DNA of 64,000 nt from Sporosarcina oncorhynchi (GTDB taxonomy: Bacteria; Bacillota; Bacilli; Bacillales_A; Planococcaceae). The stretch is taken from positions 802,001 to 866,000 of the forward strand of contig NZ_CP129118.1 in the NCBI RefSeq assembly GCF_033304615.1, given 5' to 3'. Positions 36,774-44,660 of this stretch are shown in pieces; position 1 is the stretch's first letter; the number at the start of each line of letters is the position of its first letter. The position numbers were made by a program, and so were the translations under genes. A model generated the notes under the pieces. The model did not search any database and had not been told where the DNA came from. It was given only the letters and a program-made list of their open reading frames with translations.

Positions 36774-37874
36774 ATGGAAAAAAGAGTAGCTGTATTACAA
36801 GGCGACGGAATTGGGCCGGAAGTGACAGAGGCGGCAGTACGGGTTCTTGAAGTGGTTGCAAGACGATTCAACCACACTTTCCAATTCGATTTTGCATCGA
36901 TTGGGGGCGAAGCGATTGATAAGTTCAATCATCCACTGCCTGAGGAAACGATTGCCATCTGCGAATCAAGTGATGCAATACTCTTAGGGGCTGTCGGAGG
37001 TCCAAAATGGGATCAAAACCCTTCGGAATTACGGCCGGAAAAAGGTCTTCTCGCAATCAGGAAACATTTTGACCTATTCGCGAATTTGCGTCCGGTGAAA
37101 GCTGTTCCGTCCTTGCTTCATGCTTCTCCTTTAAAAGAAGATGTTGTAAAGAACGTCGATATGATGATTGTACGCGAACTGACAGGAGGCATCTACTTCG
37201 GTGAACCAAGTCGCAAAACAGCAAAATCTGCTGTAGATACACTTGTATACACACGTGAAGAAATTGAACGAATCGTTGAAAAAGCATTTGAACTCGCACG
37301 TTTGCGCCGGGGAAAAGTGACTTCTGTTGATAAGGCCAATGTCCTTCAGTCTAGTAAGTTATGGCATGAAGTTGTAGAAGAGATGAAGAAAGGATATCCG
37401 GATGTTGAAGTTGAGCACCAGCTTGTCGACTCTGCGGCAATGAAATTAATTACCAATCCCGGTTCGTTTGACGTTGTCGTGACAGAGAATATGTTCGGAG
37501 ATATCTTGAGCGATGAAGCATCGGTTATTACAGGTTCTCTTGGTTTATTGCCATCAGCAAGTGTCCGTTCAGATGGCTTCGGTCTCTATGAACCAGTCCA
37601 TGGATCAGCTCCGGATGTCGCAGGGAAAGGCATCGCCAATCCAGCTGCAGCCATTTTGTCTGCAGCGATGATGCTCCGCTATTCGTTTGGTATGGAAACA
37701 GAAGCGGCGACGATCGAAAAAGCGGTTGAAACAGTGTTTGAAGATGGGCATTTTACGTCGGATCTTTCGGTAGAAGACGGTCGGGTCCATTCAACAAAAG
37801 AATGGACGGATAAAGTGATTGGCGAATTGGATCTACAGTTCGTTTCCAATAGCATTATGTTTTCATACGTATAA
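36774..37874 (+). CDS. leuB: 3-Isopropylmalate dehydrogenase
   Basis: LeuB oxidises and decarboxylates 3-isopropylmalate with NAD+. The ATG at 36774 follows AAGGAGGAG, eight bases upstream, giving 366 residues; a frame open from 36747 is not supported. Motifs: LQGDGIGPEVTEAAV at the start, VRELTGGIYFGEPSRK near residue 140, and NMFGDILSDEASVI with GLYEPVHGSAPDVAGK. The 93-base gap after leuA shows no terminator. A repeat fragment lies at its stop codon. Confidence 0.97.
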   Translation: MEKRVAVLQGDGIGPEVTEAAVRVLEVVARRFNHTFQFDFASIGGEAIDKFNHPLPEETIAICESSDAILLGAVGGPKWDQNPSELRPEKGLLAIRKHFDLFANLRPVKAVPSLLHASPLKEDVVKNVDMMIVRELTGGIYFGEPSRKTAKSAVDTLVYTREEIERIVEKAFELARLRRGKVTSVDKANVLQSSKLWHEVVEEMKKGYPDVEVEHQLVDSAAMKLITNPGSFDVVVTENMFGDILSDEASVITGSLGLLPSASVRSDGFGLYEPVHGSAPDVAGKGIANPAAAILSAAMMLRYSFGMETEAATIEKAVETVFEDGHFTSDLSVEDGRVHSTKEWTDKVIGELDLQFVSNSIMFSYV

Positions 37875-37912
37875 CTTGATGTAGCAGAAGTCCCCATTTC
37901 TAGAATTGACGG
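37872..37912 (+). repeat. Remnant of the ilvD-leader repeat element
   Basis: Starting at the leuB stop codon, TAACTTGATGTAGCAGAAGT resembles TAACTTGATTCAGCAGAAGT at 29301-29320 (two mismatches in 20), with TTCTA continuing. It fills the leuB-leuC gap; only the first hairpin's 5' side is present. Confidence 0.55.
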
Positions 37913-37927
37913 GAAGGAGAAGCGCAA

Positions 37928-39337
37928 ATGGCTAAAACGATTATTGAAAAGGTTTGGGAACAGCATATTGTCTATGAAGAACAGGGGAAGCCTGATTTAT
38001 TGTACATCGATTTGCATTTATTGCATGAAGTGACTTCTCCTCAGGCGTTTGAAGGATTGCGGCTGGCGGGCCGGAAAGTGAGACGTCCGGACCTTTGTTT
38101 TGCAACGATGGACCATAATGTGCCGACTAAGAATTTACCGACCATTAAGGATCCGATCGCTAAAAAGCAAATTGTCACATTGGAAACAAACTGTAACGAG
38201 TTCGGCATTCAACTGGCGGACATGGCACATCCCGATCAGGGCATTGTGCATATCATCGGTCCTGAACTCGGCTTGACACAACCGGGGAAAACGATTGTAT
38301 GCGGTGATAGCCATACGTCCACTCACGGTGCTTTCGGCGCTATCGCATTTGGCATCGGCACGAGTGAAGTGGAACACGTTCTTTCTACACAAACGCTATG
38401 GCAATCAAAACCGAAAACGATGGAAATTCGTATTAACGGAAAACTCGGTTTCGGCGTTACCGCAAAGGATGTCATTTTAGCGATTATCGCGAAATTCGGG
38501 ATCGACGTTGGCACGGGTCATATCGCAGAATTTACAGGCGAAGCAATCCGTGGATTGACGATGGAAGAACGGATGACGATTTGCAATATGTCCATTGAGG
38601 CTGGCGCGAAAGCGGGGTTGATCAGTCCGGATGCAACGACGGTGGAGTATTTAAGGGGCAGGCGTTATGTGCCTGAAGGGGAAGCTTTCGAGGAAGCGGC
38701 GGCTGGATGGCTTGCTCTTGCATCCGATGAAGGGGCTACTTATGATACCGTGCTTGAAATCGACGCGGAGACAATCGAGCCATTTGTCACATGGGGGACG
38801 AATCCTTCTATGGGGTCGGGTATTAGCGGACTCGTTCCATCAGCGCAGGATTTTGAGGATGAATCTGATAAAGAAGCGCTAGAAAAGGCACTTGCCTATA
38901 TGGGGCTTGAGGAAGGTACACCACTAACATCTATCCCCATCCAGCACGTATTCATCGGTTCTTGTACAAATGCAAGATTGAGTGATCTGCGCGAGGCGGC
39001 AGACGTCGTTGCGGGGTTAAAAGTCCATCCCGATGTAACGGCGATCGTTGTACCAGGGTCGCGAACAGTAAAAAAACAAGCAGAAGACGAAGGGTTGGAT
39101 AAAGTATTTCTCGAAGCTGGATTTGAATGGCGGGAGTCAGGATGTAGCATGTGCCTGGCAATGAATGATGATGTCGTTCCAGCAGGAGAAAGATGTGCAT
39201 CGACATCTAATCGGAATTTTGAAGGGCGGCAAGGTGCAGGTTCACGCACGCATTTGATGAGCCCTGCAATGGCAGCCGCTGCAGCAGTCAAAGGCCGATT
39301 CACGGATGTGCGCGAAATGCGGTTGACGCATGCATAA
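37928..39337 (+). CDS. leuC: 3-Isopropylmalate dehydratase large subunit
   Basis: LeuC, with LeuD, isomerises 2-isopropylmalate to 3-isopropylmalate through a 4Fe-4S cluster. It has 469 residues. The cluster ligands are Cys in [12 protein letters not shown] and the CSMC pair in [12 protein letters not shown]. Motifs [20 protein letters not shown] and [10 protein letters not shown] are typical of aconitase-like large subunits. AAGGAGAAG precedes the ATG. leuD begins 18 bases after its stop. Confidence 0.97.
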   Translation: MAKTIIEKVWEQHIVYEEQGKPDLLYIDLHLLHEVTSPQAFEGLRLAGRKVRRPDLCFATMDHNVPTKNLPTIKDPIAKKQIVTLETNCNEFGIQLADMAHPDQGIVHIIGPELGLTQPGKTIVCGDSHTSTHGAFGAIAFGIGTSEVEHVLSTQTLWQSKPKTMEIRINGKLGFGVTAKDVILAIIAKFGIDVGTGHIAEFTGEAIRGLTMEERMTICNMSIEAGAKAGLISPDATTVEYLRGRRYVPEGEAFEEAAAGWLALASDEGATYDTVLEIDAETIEPFVTWGTNPSMGSGISGLVPSAQDFEDESDKEALEKALAYMGLEEGTPLTSIPIQHVFIGSCTNARLSDLREAADVVAGLKVHPDVTAIVVPGSRTVKKQAEDEGLDKVFLEAGFEWRESGCSMCLAMNDDVVPAGERCASTSNRNFEGRQGAGSRTHLMSPAMAAAAAVKGRFTDVREMRLTHA

Positions 39338-39355
39338 TGATGAGAGGATGATTCC

Positions 39356-39940
39356 ATGAAACCGATTAATGAAGTTCGGAGTGTCATGACTCCACTGAAT
39401 CGTAAAAACGTTGATACCGATCAAATCATCTCTAAGGAATTTTTGAAGCGAATCGAACGTACAGGGTTTGGGAAGTATTTGTTCCACCACTGGCGATTCA
39501 ATGCGGATGGTACAGAGAATACAGATTTTGTATTAAATGATCCTCGATTTGCAAACTCAACAATTCTTGTCGCACATGAAAACTTTGGGTGCGGCTCTTC
39601 CAGGGAACATGCGCCATGGTCAATATTGGATTATGGATTTCAAGTTGTCATTGCGCCTTCTTTTGCGGATATCTTCTATAATAACTGTTTCAAGAATGGC
39701 ATCTTACCCGTACGTTTGACGCTAGCTGAAATTGAAACTCTGTTGTCAAAAGGGCTAGAAACACCGCAAGTCCTCGAAGTAGATTTAGAGAAGCAAATTG
39801 TGAAAGACGAAGAGGGAAAGACCTATTCGTTTGATATTGATCCATATTACAAGCAGATGCTGTTGAATGGCTGGGATGAAATCGCGTTGACATTCCAATA
39901 TGAAGAGCAGATTGCGCAGTATGAAAAAGCACATGCTTAA
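39356..39940 (+). CDS. leuD: 3-Isopropylmalate dehydratase small subunit
   Basis: The swivelling small subunit. It has 194 residues with VMTPLNRKNVDTDQIISKEFLK at the start and NFGCGSSREHAPWSILDYGF, the conserved aconitase D-domain motif. It is the last gene of the ilv-leu operon; a terminator follows within nine bases of the stop. Confidence 0.97.
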   Translation: MKPINEVRSVMTPLNRKNVDTDQIISKEFLKRIERTGFGKYLFHHWRFNADGTENTDFVLNDPRFANSTILVAHENFGCGSSREHAPWSILDYGFQVVIAPSFADIFYNNCFKNGILPVRLTLAEIETLLSKGLETPQVLEVDLEKQIVKDEEGKTYSFDIDPYYKQMLLNGWDEIALTFQYEEQIAQYEKAHA

Positions 39941-39947
39941 TGAATCA

Positions 39948-39980
39948 AACCTTCCTATTTTATCGAGGAAGGTTTTCTCT
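39948..39980 (+). terminator. Terminator of the ilv-leu operon
   Basis: AACCTTCCT (39948-39956) pairs with AGGAAGGTT (39966-39974), followed by TTCTCTTTTC. Confidence 0.8.
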
Positions 39981-39999
39981 TTTCATTCACAAATCCATC

Positions 40000-40028
40000 T
40001 GTCAATCTATGTCGAAATCATGTATACT
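40000..40028 (+). promoter_or_regulatory. Putative promoter of the 40092 gene
   Basis: TATACT at 40023-40028 is a good -10 box; TGTCAA at 40000-40005 is a weak -35 at 17 bases. It lies 63 bases before the coding start. Confidence 0.4.
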
Positions 40029-40091
40029 AGATAGAAATATATATTACTAGAACCTAAGACATACTGACTATATAAATGATGGGGTGGCAAA

Positions 40092-41051
40092 GTGTTTATT
40101 TCTGCATTGAATGATCCGACAACTTTTTCCATGCAAGTGAAGGATACGAATAGTGCTTCTGGCGATGGTTGGCGGAAAGTCTGGGGCAAAGAGGCGGCTG
40201 CGATTAATCCGTTGGCAGCTGTCAATCAAGGAAGAAATTCCTTAATTATGGAGTCAATCCGCAAAAATGATTGGACTGACTACCATCAGTTCCAAGCAAA
40301 GCAACATCCCGCATGGTATGACAATGTCGGCGGAGAAATGAAACAGAATAAGTTGTATTATGGCAATCTGATTGATGTGCAAAATCGTTCATTGAAAGAA
40401 GCAATGCAGTCAGGAGACAAGGTGGAAATCGACAAACGGAAAGCTCATCTTGATGATCTGATTAACGATTTCAAGAATGCACCTGGTGCTGTACCGCATG
40501 TTATTGCATTCGCCAACAATTCCGATTTAGCTAAGCAACATGATATTCCGAAAGTAGCGAACGATTGGTTCAATTCGCCTTATAATAATGCATTGGCTGC
40601 TTCACAAGGTCGTTTTGAAGATAAGTATTGGTATGAAAATCCGTTCTTCGCAGACAACCCGGGAGAAATGGATTTTGCAATAGCAGCTGTACAGGAAACC
40701 CGTCCGGATATCGCGAAGATTGCTGCATCGATTAATAAAGGTGCATATAAAGACAATGTTGCATCTACTTCATTCAGTAGTGCACAGGCATCTGTCGTCA
40801 CGCCGGTAGAAGACCTTTCTATTCAAAAGCCAGCTGAACAGAAAGAAGAGCGTATTTTGGAATATGCAACTGACGTAGTAAAAGAAGCGGCGACAATGAA
40901 AGTGGAGCAATTTGCGCAACAGTTTGCTCCGACGAATTTAGCAACAGAGCTTTTTGCGAAGAGACAGGAAACAATCGTCAAGTCATCACATGATTATTTA
41001 CTGGATCGTATGAATCAGAAGGCCGACGATCGGAAGTTCGCCATCGTCTGA
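40092..41051 (+). CDS. Protein of unknown function, 319 residues
   Basis: I do not recognise this protein. It starts with GTG after GGGGTGG, has no signal peptide or membrane helix, and is rich in Asn, Lys and Ala. The N-terminal part (SALNDPTTFSMQVKDTNSASGDGWRKVWGKEAAAINPLAA) and the Trp/Tyr-rich PAWYDN, YWYENPFF segments look like a soluble or structural domain. The C-terminal 90 residues are helical with little aromatic content. It is a single-gene transcript with its own promoter and terminator, after the leucine operon. Confidence 0.7.
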   Translation: MFISALNDPTTFSMQVKDTNSASGDGWRKVWGKEAAAINPLAAVNQGRNSLIMESIRKNDWTDYHQFQAKQHPAWYDNVGGEMKQNKLYYGNLIDVQNRSLKEAMQSGDKVEIDKRKAHLDDLINDFKNAPGAVPHVIAFANNSDLAKQHDIPKVANDWFNSPYNNALAASQGRFEDKYWYENPFFADNPGEMDFAIAAVQETRPDIAKIAASINKGAYKDNVASTSFSSAQASVVTPVEDLSIQKPAEQKEERILEYATDVVKEAATMKVEQFAQQFAPTNLATELFAKRQETIVKSSHDYLLDRMNQKADDRKFAIV

Positions 41052-41097
41052 ACCGCATGATTCATTAGACGTGAATTTGATCATATAAACCTATGAA

Positions 41098-41129
41098 AAA
41101 GTACGAGGCTTGCAGCTCGTGCTTTTTTT
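41098..41129 (+). terminator. Terminator after the 40092 gene
   Basis: AAAGTACGAG (41098-41107) pairs with CTCGTGCTTT (41116-41125) with one G-U pair, followed by TTTTG. Confidence 0.75.
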
Positions 41130-41171
41130 GTGTTAACATGGCACCTATATTCTCAGAAGGAGGTTTTCGGA

Positions 41172-41594
41172 ATGAAGAAAACAGCGATATTGTCTGCACT
41201 GTTAGGATGCTCGATTATCCTCGGCGCGTGCAGTGACAAAGAGGATACAAGTAAAGAAAATGTTGATGAACCGACAGAACAGGTAGAACAGACGCAACAG
41301 AATTTGGACGATCAAAATGCTGTCGACAAATCAGACTCCGCCAAATCGGATGACGAGTTGAAAGAAGCTATTGAAAAAGAAGAAGGTGTAGCATCCGTTA
41401 GCTTAATCGTCACAGAAGATAGCGGCGGTTATGTATTACTTGATATTGATGCTGATGAAGAAATGAGCAAGGAATCAGCGGAAGAACTAGCTTCCACTTA
41501 CTTGAAGACAGTTGAAGAGAAATACCCCGATCATAAAATAGATATTCAAGTTCGGAAAAATGGGGACACATTTGCACAAGATGCTAAAGGATGA
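41172..41594 (+). CDS. Small acidic lipoprotein, unknown function
   Basis: A 140-residue lipoprotein. The ATG at 41172 follows AGAAGGAGG with seven to eight bases between. The lipobox is ILGAC (Cys20). An acidic Gln/Asp-rich linker (about 21-65) precedes a short alpha-beta domain of about 75 residues with ASVSLIVTEDSGGYVLLDIDAD. No family was recognised. It is monocistronic: a terminator precedes and another follows. Confidence 0.75.
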   Translation: MKKTAILSALLGCSIILGACSDKEDTSKENVDEPTEQVEQTQQNLDDQNAVDKSDSAKSDDELKEAIEKEEGVASVSLIVTEDSGGYVLLDIDADEEMSKESAEELASTYLKTVEEKYPDHKIDIQVRKNGDTFAQDAKG

Positions 41595-41614
41595 CAAATA
41601 GAGCGTATTTAGAG

Positions 41615-41642
41615 AAACCTCCTAGTAGATAGGGGGTTTTCT
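41615..41642 (+). terminator. Terminator after the small lipoprotein gene
   Basis: AAACCTCC (41615-41622) pairs with GGGGGTTT (41632-41639), one G-U pair, followed by TCTATT. Confidence 0.7.
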
Positions 41643-41709
41643 ATTACAGTTTTATGGTATGATAAAAACTGACAATATACGAGGTTATGCGCGTTGAAGG
41701 AAGAGTTAG

Positions 41710-42128
41710 ATTGAGCCGTTTCACTGCTAAGTTGCGCGGAAATAGCGTGAGGTTGAGCGGTTTTGCGGCCATGTTGAGCGGAAAAGTCGTGAGTTTGAGC
41801 GGTTCTCCCGGCATGTTGAGCGGAAAAGTCGTGAGGTTGAGCGGTTCTCCCGGCATGTTGAGCGGAAATGTCGTGAGGTTGAGCGGTTCTTCGGTCATGT
41901 TGAGCGGAAATGTCGTGAGGTTGAGCGGTTTTGCGGCATGTTGAGTGGAAATGTCGTGAGGTTGAGCGGTTCTTCCGGCATGTTGAGCGGAAATGTTATG
42001 AGGTTGAGCGGTTTTGCGGTCATGTTGAGCGGAAAAGACATGAGGTTGAGCGGTTCTCCCGGCATGTTGAGCGGAAATGTCGTGAGGTTGAGCGATTCTT
42101 CGACCATGTTGAGCGGAAATAGTTTCAT
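41710..42128 (+). repeat. Tandem array 3, about 20 units of 21 bp (one of 20)
   Basis: GTTGAGCGG recurs every 21 bases from 41731 to 42108, with one 20-base step near 41920-41940. Two unit types alternate: GTTGAGCGGAAATGTCGTGA-type and GTTGAGCGGTTCTCCCGGCA-type, giving a 42-base superunit. The first unit at 41710 (ATTGAGCCG) is degenerate. The interval 41643-42340 has no supported gene: this array, then 210 bases of A/T-rich sequence that hold a short repeat remnant. Open frames on both strands are due to the period being a multiple of three. Confidence 0.95.
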
Positions 42129-42298
42129 AACTACATTCCAACGAACTGGATCATCCATCGCACTTATTCAATCATCACTCGCCCCTAATGAATAATCGGA
42201 AACCAATTAACTGCACCCCCAATCGAGTAAATCCGCTATGACCAACATCTGACAATCTCCAATCAACATAACTTGTATACGTACCAAAATACATAACA

Positions 42299-42320
42299 AC
42301 AATTGCGCTACGGCGTTACT
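42299..42320 (+). repeat. Second remnant of the ilvD-leader repeat element
   Basis: ACAATTGCGCTACGGCGTTA resembles GCAATTACGCTAAGGCGTAA near 29491-29510. It sits in the leader just before the ribosome site of the 42341 SLH gene, the same relative position as in ilvD. Confidence 0.4.
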
Positions 42321-42340
42321 TAACAGGAGGAACAAGGAAT

Positions 42341-44605
42341 ATGGCTAGTTCTAAACGAATGAAAGTCCTATTGGCAAGTGTGCTAACGATGATGCTTGCA
42401 TTGTTTGGATGCAACTCGATCGGTGCAAATTCGATGGAGATCAATCAGAGTTTCTCCGATATCCATAATGAGTTCTGGGCGAAAGATGAAGTAACCCAAC
42501 TCGTTGATAAAGGGATCATTAACGGGTATCCGGATAAGCAGTTCAGACCTGCACTTGAAGTGTCACGTGGCCAAGCTGCGAATTTGCTGGCGACAGCACT
42601 TGGATTACCTGACGCACCCTATCGTCCGATTTTTAAAGACGTTAGCAGTAAGTCCTCCCATTTAAAAGGGGCGATGGCTACTTATGAAGCGGAGATTTTT
42701 CTTGGGAAAGAAGATGGCACATTCGGTGTTGGGGATTCACTGACACGTGAACAGATGGCAACTGTCATTGTACGTGCATTCAAACTGGAAGACACAGGCG
42801 AGGATATACAGTTTGCAGACCAGAATAGAATCAGTGAGTCACATCAAGAAGGGGTAAAAATTTTAGCACAACATGGCATTACAACAGGTAAGGAAGATGG
42901 TACATTCGACCCGAAAACGGCCGTGAACCGCGCGACGTATGTTGTATTCCTGCACCGTGCGATGGTAGAAACAGGTAAGATCCAAGAGACACCAGAAGTT
43001 TCATTCAAAAAAGCCGGTACATATGGAGACTTTAATCCGGTTCGACATGAACAAAATTTCGTGGAAGTGCCTGTTTCTAAAACAGACAAGACGTATTTGA
43101 GATCGAACGCTTACCTACAGTTTGCAGGGGAAAAGACGACGAAACATTCACATTCCACTGACACTGTATACACGTACAAAATTGCTGGAATGTCTCCAGC
43201 GGTTGTAAATGTAACGAAAAGACAGCTGGAAAACGGCGATTACTTCATTTTCTCTGAGCTGAGAAATCCGCAACGGATGCCAGTAACAGTCGATCTCATT
43301 CAAGCGGAAAGCGGTCTGTCGAAAGGGATATTACGAGAATATGATCGTTATCCTGTAAAGAAAGATACAGATGACACATTTGGCTTTGATATGACGACAT
43401 ATCCGACCGGTATTTTCGAGAAGACTTATGAAGAAGGGGACAAGTCGCAGAAAATGATTGGTAAAGCCTATCGCTCAAAGGAGCTTTCTCAAAAGTATCC
43501 GAACGGCGAAAGCAGTTACACACGTGAATTGATGGATGAAAATGTTGCGTTCAGCAGCATTATGCTCGGTGACACGCAACTGTCTGTTTACACACTAAGT
43601 TCACGCGGATATGATATTGTCGACCAATGGTTGCTTGTGTCCGATCAATTGTTGTTTTCGACAAATCAGAAGATGGATGACTGGATGCTTGAATCAGCAA
43701 TCTATTATAAAAAACGAAACAAATGGTATACAGCAAACGGCCCGTACAATAAAATGGCTACAACAATTGAACCGATGCCCGCTTCAGGACGAGGATACGG
43801 GCGTAATCTTCTGCTTGTGAAAGAAGATCGTGTCATGGCGCTCTACAACCAAACGAACGAACGCTACTATGAAAGTCTGCTCTATAATTCTTTCGCCAAT
43901 CTGGATATTTTCAGAGGCGATCAAACATATTGGGAAACAGAAGTGACGAGCACATATTTGAAAAACCTGTTTGGCATAACTGCACCGTTTGTTGACACAC
44001 GTTTCAATGAACAGATTGCGTTATTCTTATACAACGGCGGCAAGGCGTTTGGTCATGATGATTATAACCTTGGTCTGACGAATTATGCAGATCTTCTCGT
44101 GTCCCAACAAAGCAAAGGAAATATTATTAAAGTAAGTCCTTCCGCTTATTACATTCAGGACTACTTCCCGTCGAAGCAAAACGTCAAGACGCATTCATCG
44201 ATGAACCATCTGCTGGGCGGCATGAATATCCTGTTGCTCGCTTACAAGGAAACCGGAAAACCGGCCTACTTGGAAACAGCTGAAAGTCTTCTGAGAGCTC
44301 TTGAAATAGATGCCGATAAATGGATTCGCAAAAATGGGGACATTTGGTATAAGGTGTCGCCAGATCACACATTTGTCGGAGAGGATTATGTCCATTTGAC
44401 ATTAGAAGATCTCATCCATTCCTATGAATTATGGGTAGATATCGATCCATCCAAAACGGCTGTCTTTGAAAAAATGTTGCGTTCAAAGGCTGGCTATATG
44501 AATCAAAACGGAAAAGGCTATACAACAAAAATTAAAAATGGCCTTGACCGAATTGGCATGCCGGAACTGTTACCTGCAGGACCTGAACATACGGATGCCT
44601 TATAA
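42341..44605 (+). CDS. SLH-domain surface protein with a C-terminal helical toroid-like domain
   Basis: A 754-residue exported protein. The N-terminus ends at LALFGC, possibly a lipobox (Phe at -2 is unusual) or a plain signal. Three SLH modules occupy about residues 35-205, e.g. FSDIHNEFWAKDEVTQLVDKG and TFDPKTAVNRATYVVFLHRA. A middle region of about 300 residues is beta-rich and unrecognised. From about 540 to 740 repeated helices such as MNHLLGGMNILLLAYKETGKPAYLETAESLLRAL resemble alpha/alpha-toroid proteins, for example C5-epimerase or lyase-like domains; no catalytic residue was assigned. The ribosome site is AGGAGG. Confidence 0.8.
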   Translation: MASSKRMKVLLASVLTMMLALFGCNSIGANSMEINQSFSDIHNEFWAKDEVTQLVDKGIINGYPDKQFRPALEVSRGQAANLLATALGLPDAPYRPIFKDVSSKSSHLKGAMATYEAEIFLGKEDGTFGVGDSLTREQMATVIVRAFKLEDTGEDIQFADQNRISESHQEGVKILAQHGITTGKEDGTFDPKTAVNRATYVVFLHRAMVETGKIQETPEVSFKKAGTYGDFNPVRHEQNFVEVPVSKTDKTYLRSNAYLQFAGEKTTKHSHSTDTVYTYKIAGMSPAVVNVTKRQLENGDYFIFSELRNPQRMPVTVDLIQAESGLSKGILREYDRYPVKKDTDDTFGFDMTTYPTGIFEKTYEEGDKSQKMIGKAYRSKELSQKYPNGESSYTRELMDENVAFSSIMLGDTQLSVYTLSSRGYDIVDQWLLVSDQLLFSTNQKMDDWMLESAIYYKKRNKWYTANGPYNKMATTIEPMPASGRGYGRNLLLVKEDRVMALYNQTNERYYESLLYNSFANLDIFRGDQTYWETEVTSTYLKNLFGITAPFVDTRFNEQIALFLYNGGKAFGHDDYNLGLTNYADLLVSQQSKGNIIKVSPSAYYIQDYFPSKQNVKTHSSMNHLLGGMNILLLAYKETGKPAYLETAESLLRALEIDADKWIRKNGDIWYKVSPDHTFVGEDYVHLTLEDLIHSYELWVDIDPSKTAVFEKMLRSKAGYMNQNGKGYTTKIKNGLDRIGMPELLPAGPEHTDAL

Positions 44606-44615
44606 AAGACAAAGA

Positions 44616-44652
44616 AAAATCCTCTGCGATTATGTCCGCGGAGGATTTTTCT
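44616..44652. terminator. Bidirectional terminator between convergent SLH genes
   Basis: AAAATCCTCTGCG pairs with CGCGGAGGATTTT (44638-44650, one bulge), with TTTTTCTTTCTTT on the plus strand and A-rich on the other side, giving T-rich on the minus strand. It lies between the stops of two convergent genes. Confidence 0.75.
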
Positions 44653-44660
44653 TTCTTTAT

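Noticed and set aside
41644..42158. Repeat proteins on either strand of array 3
   Set aside because: A 21-base period keeps frames open on both strands. No start signal or conserved protein is seen, and frames overlap one another on the same DNA.
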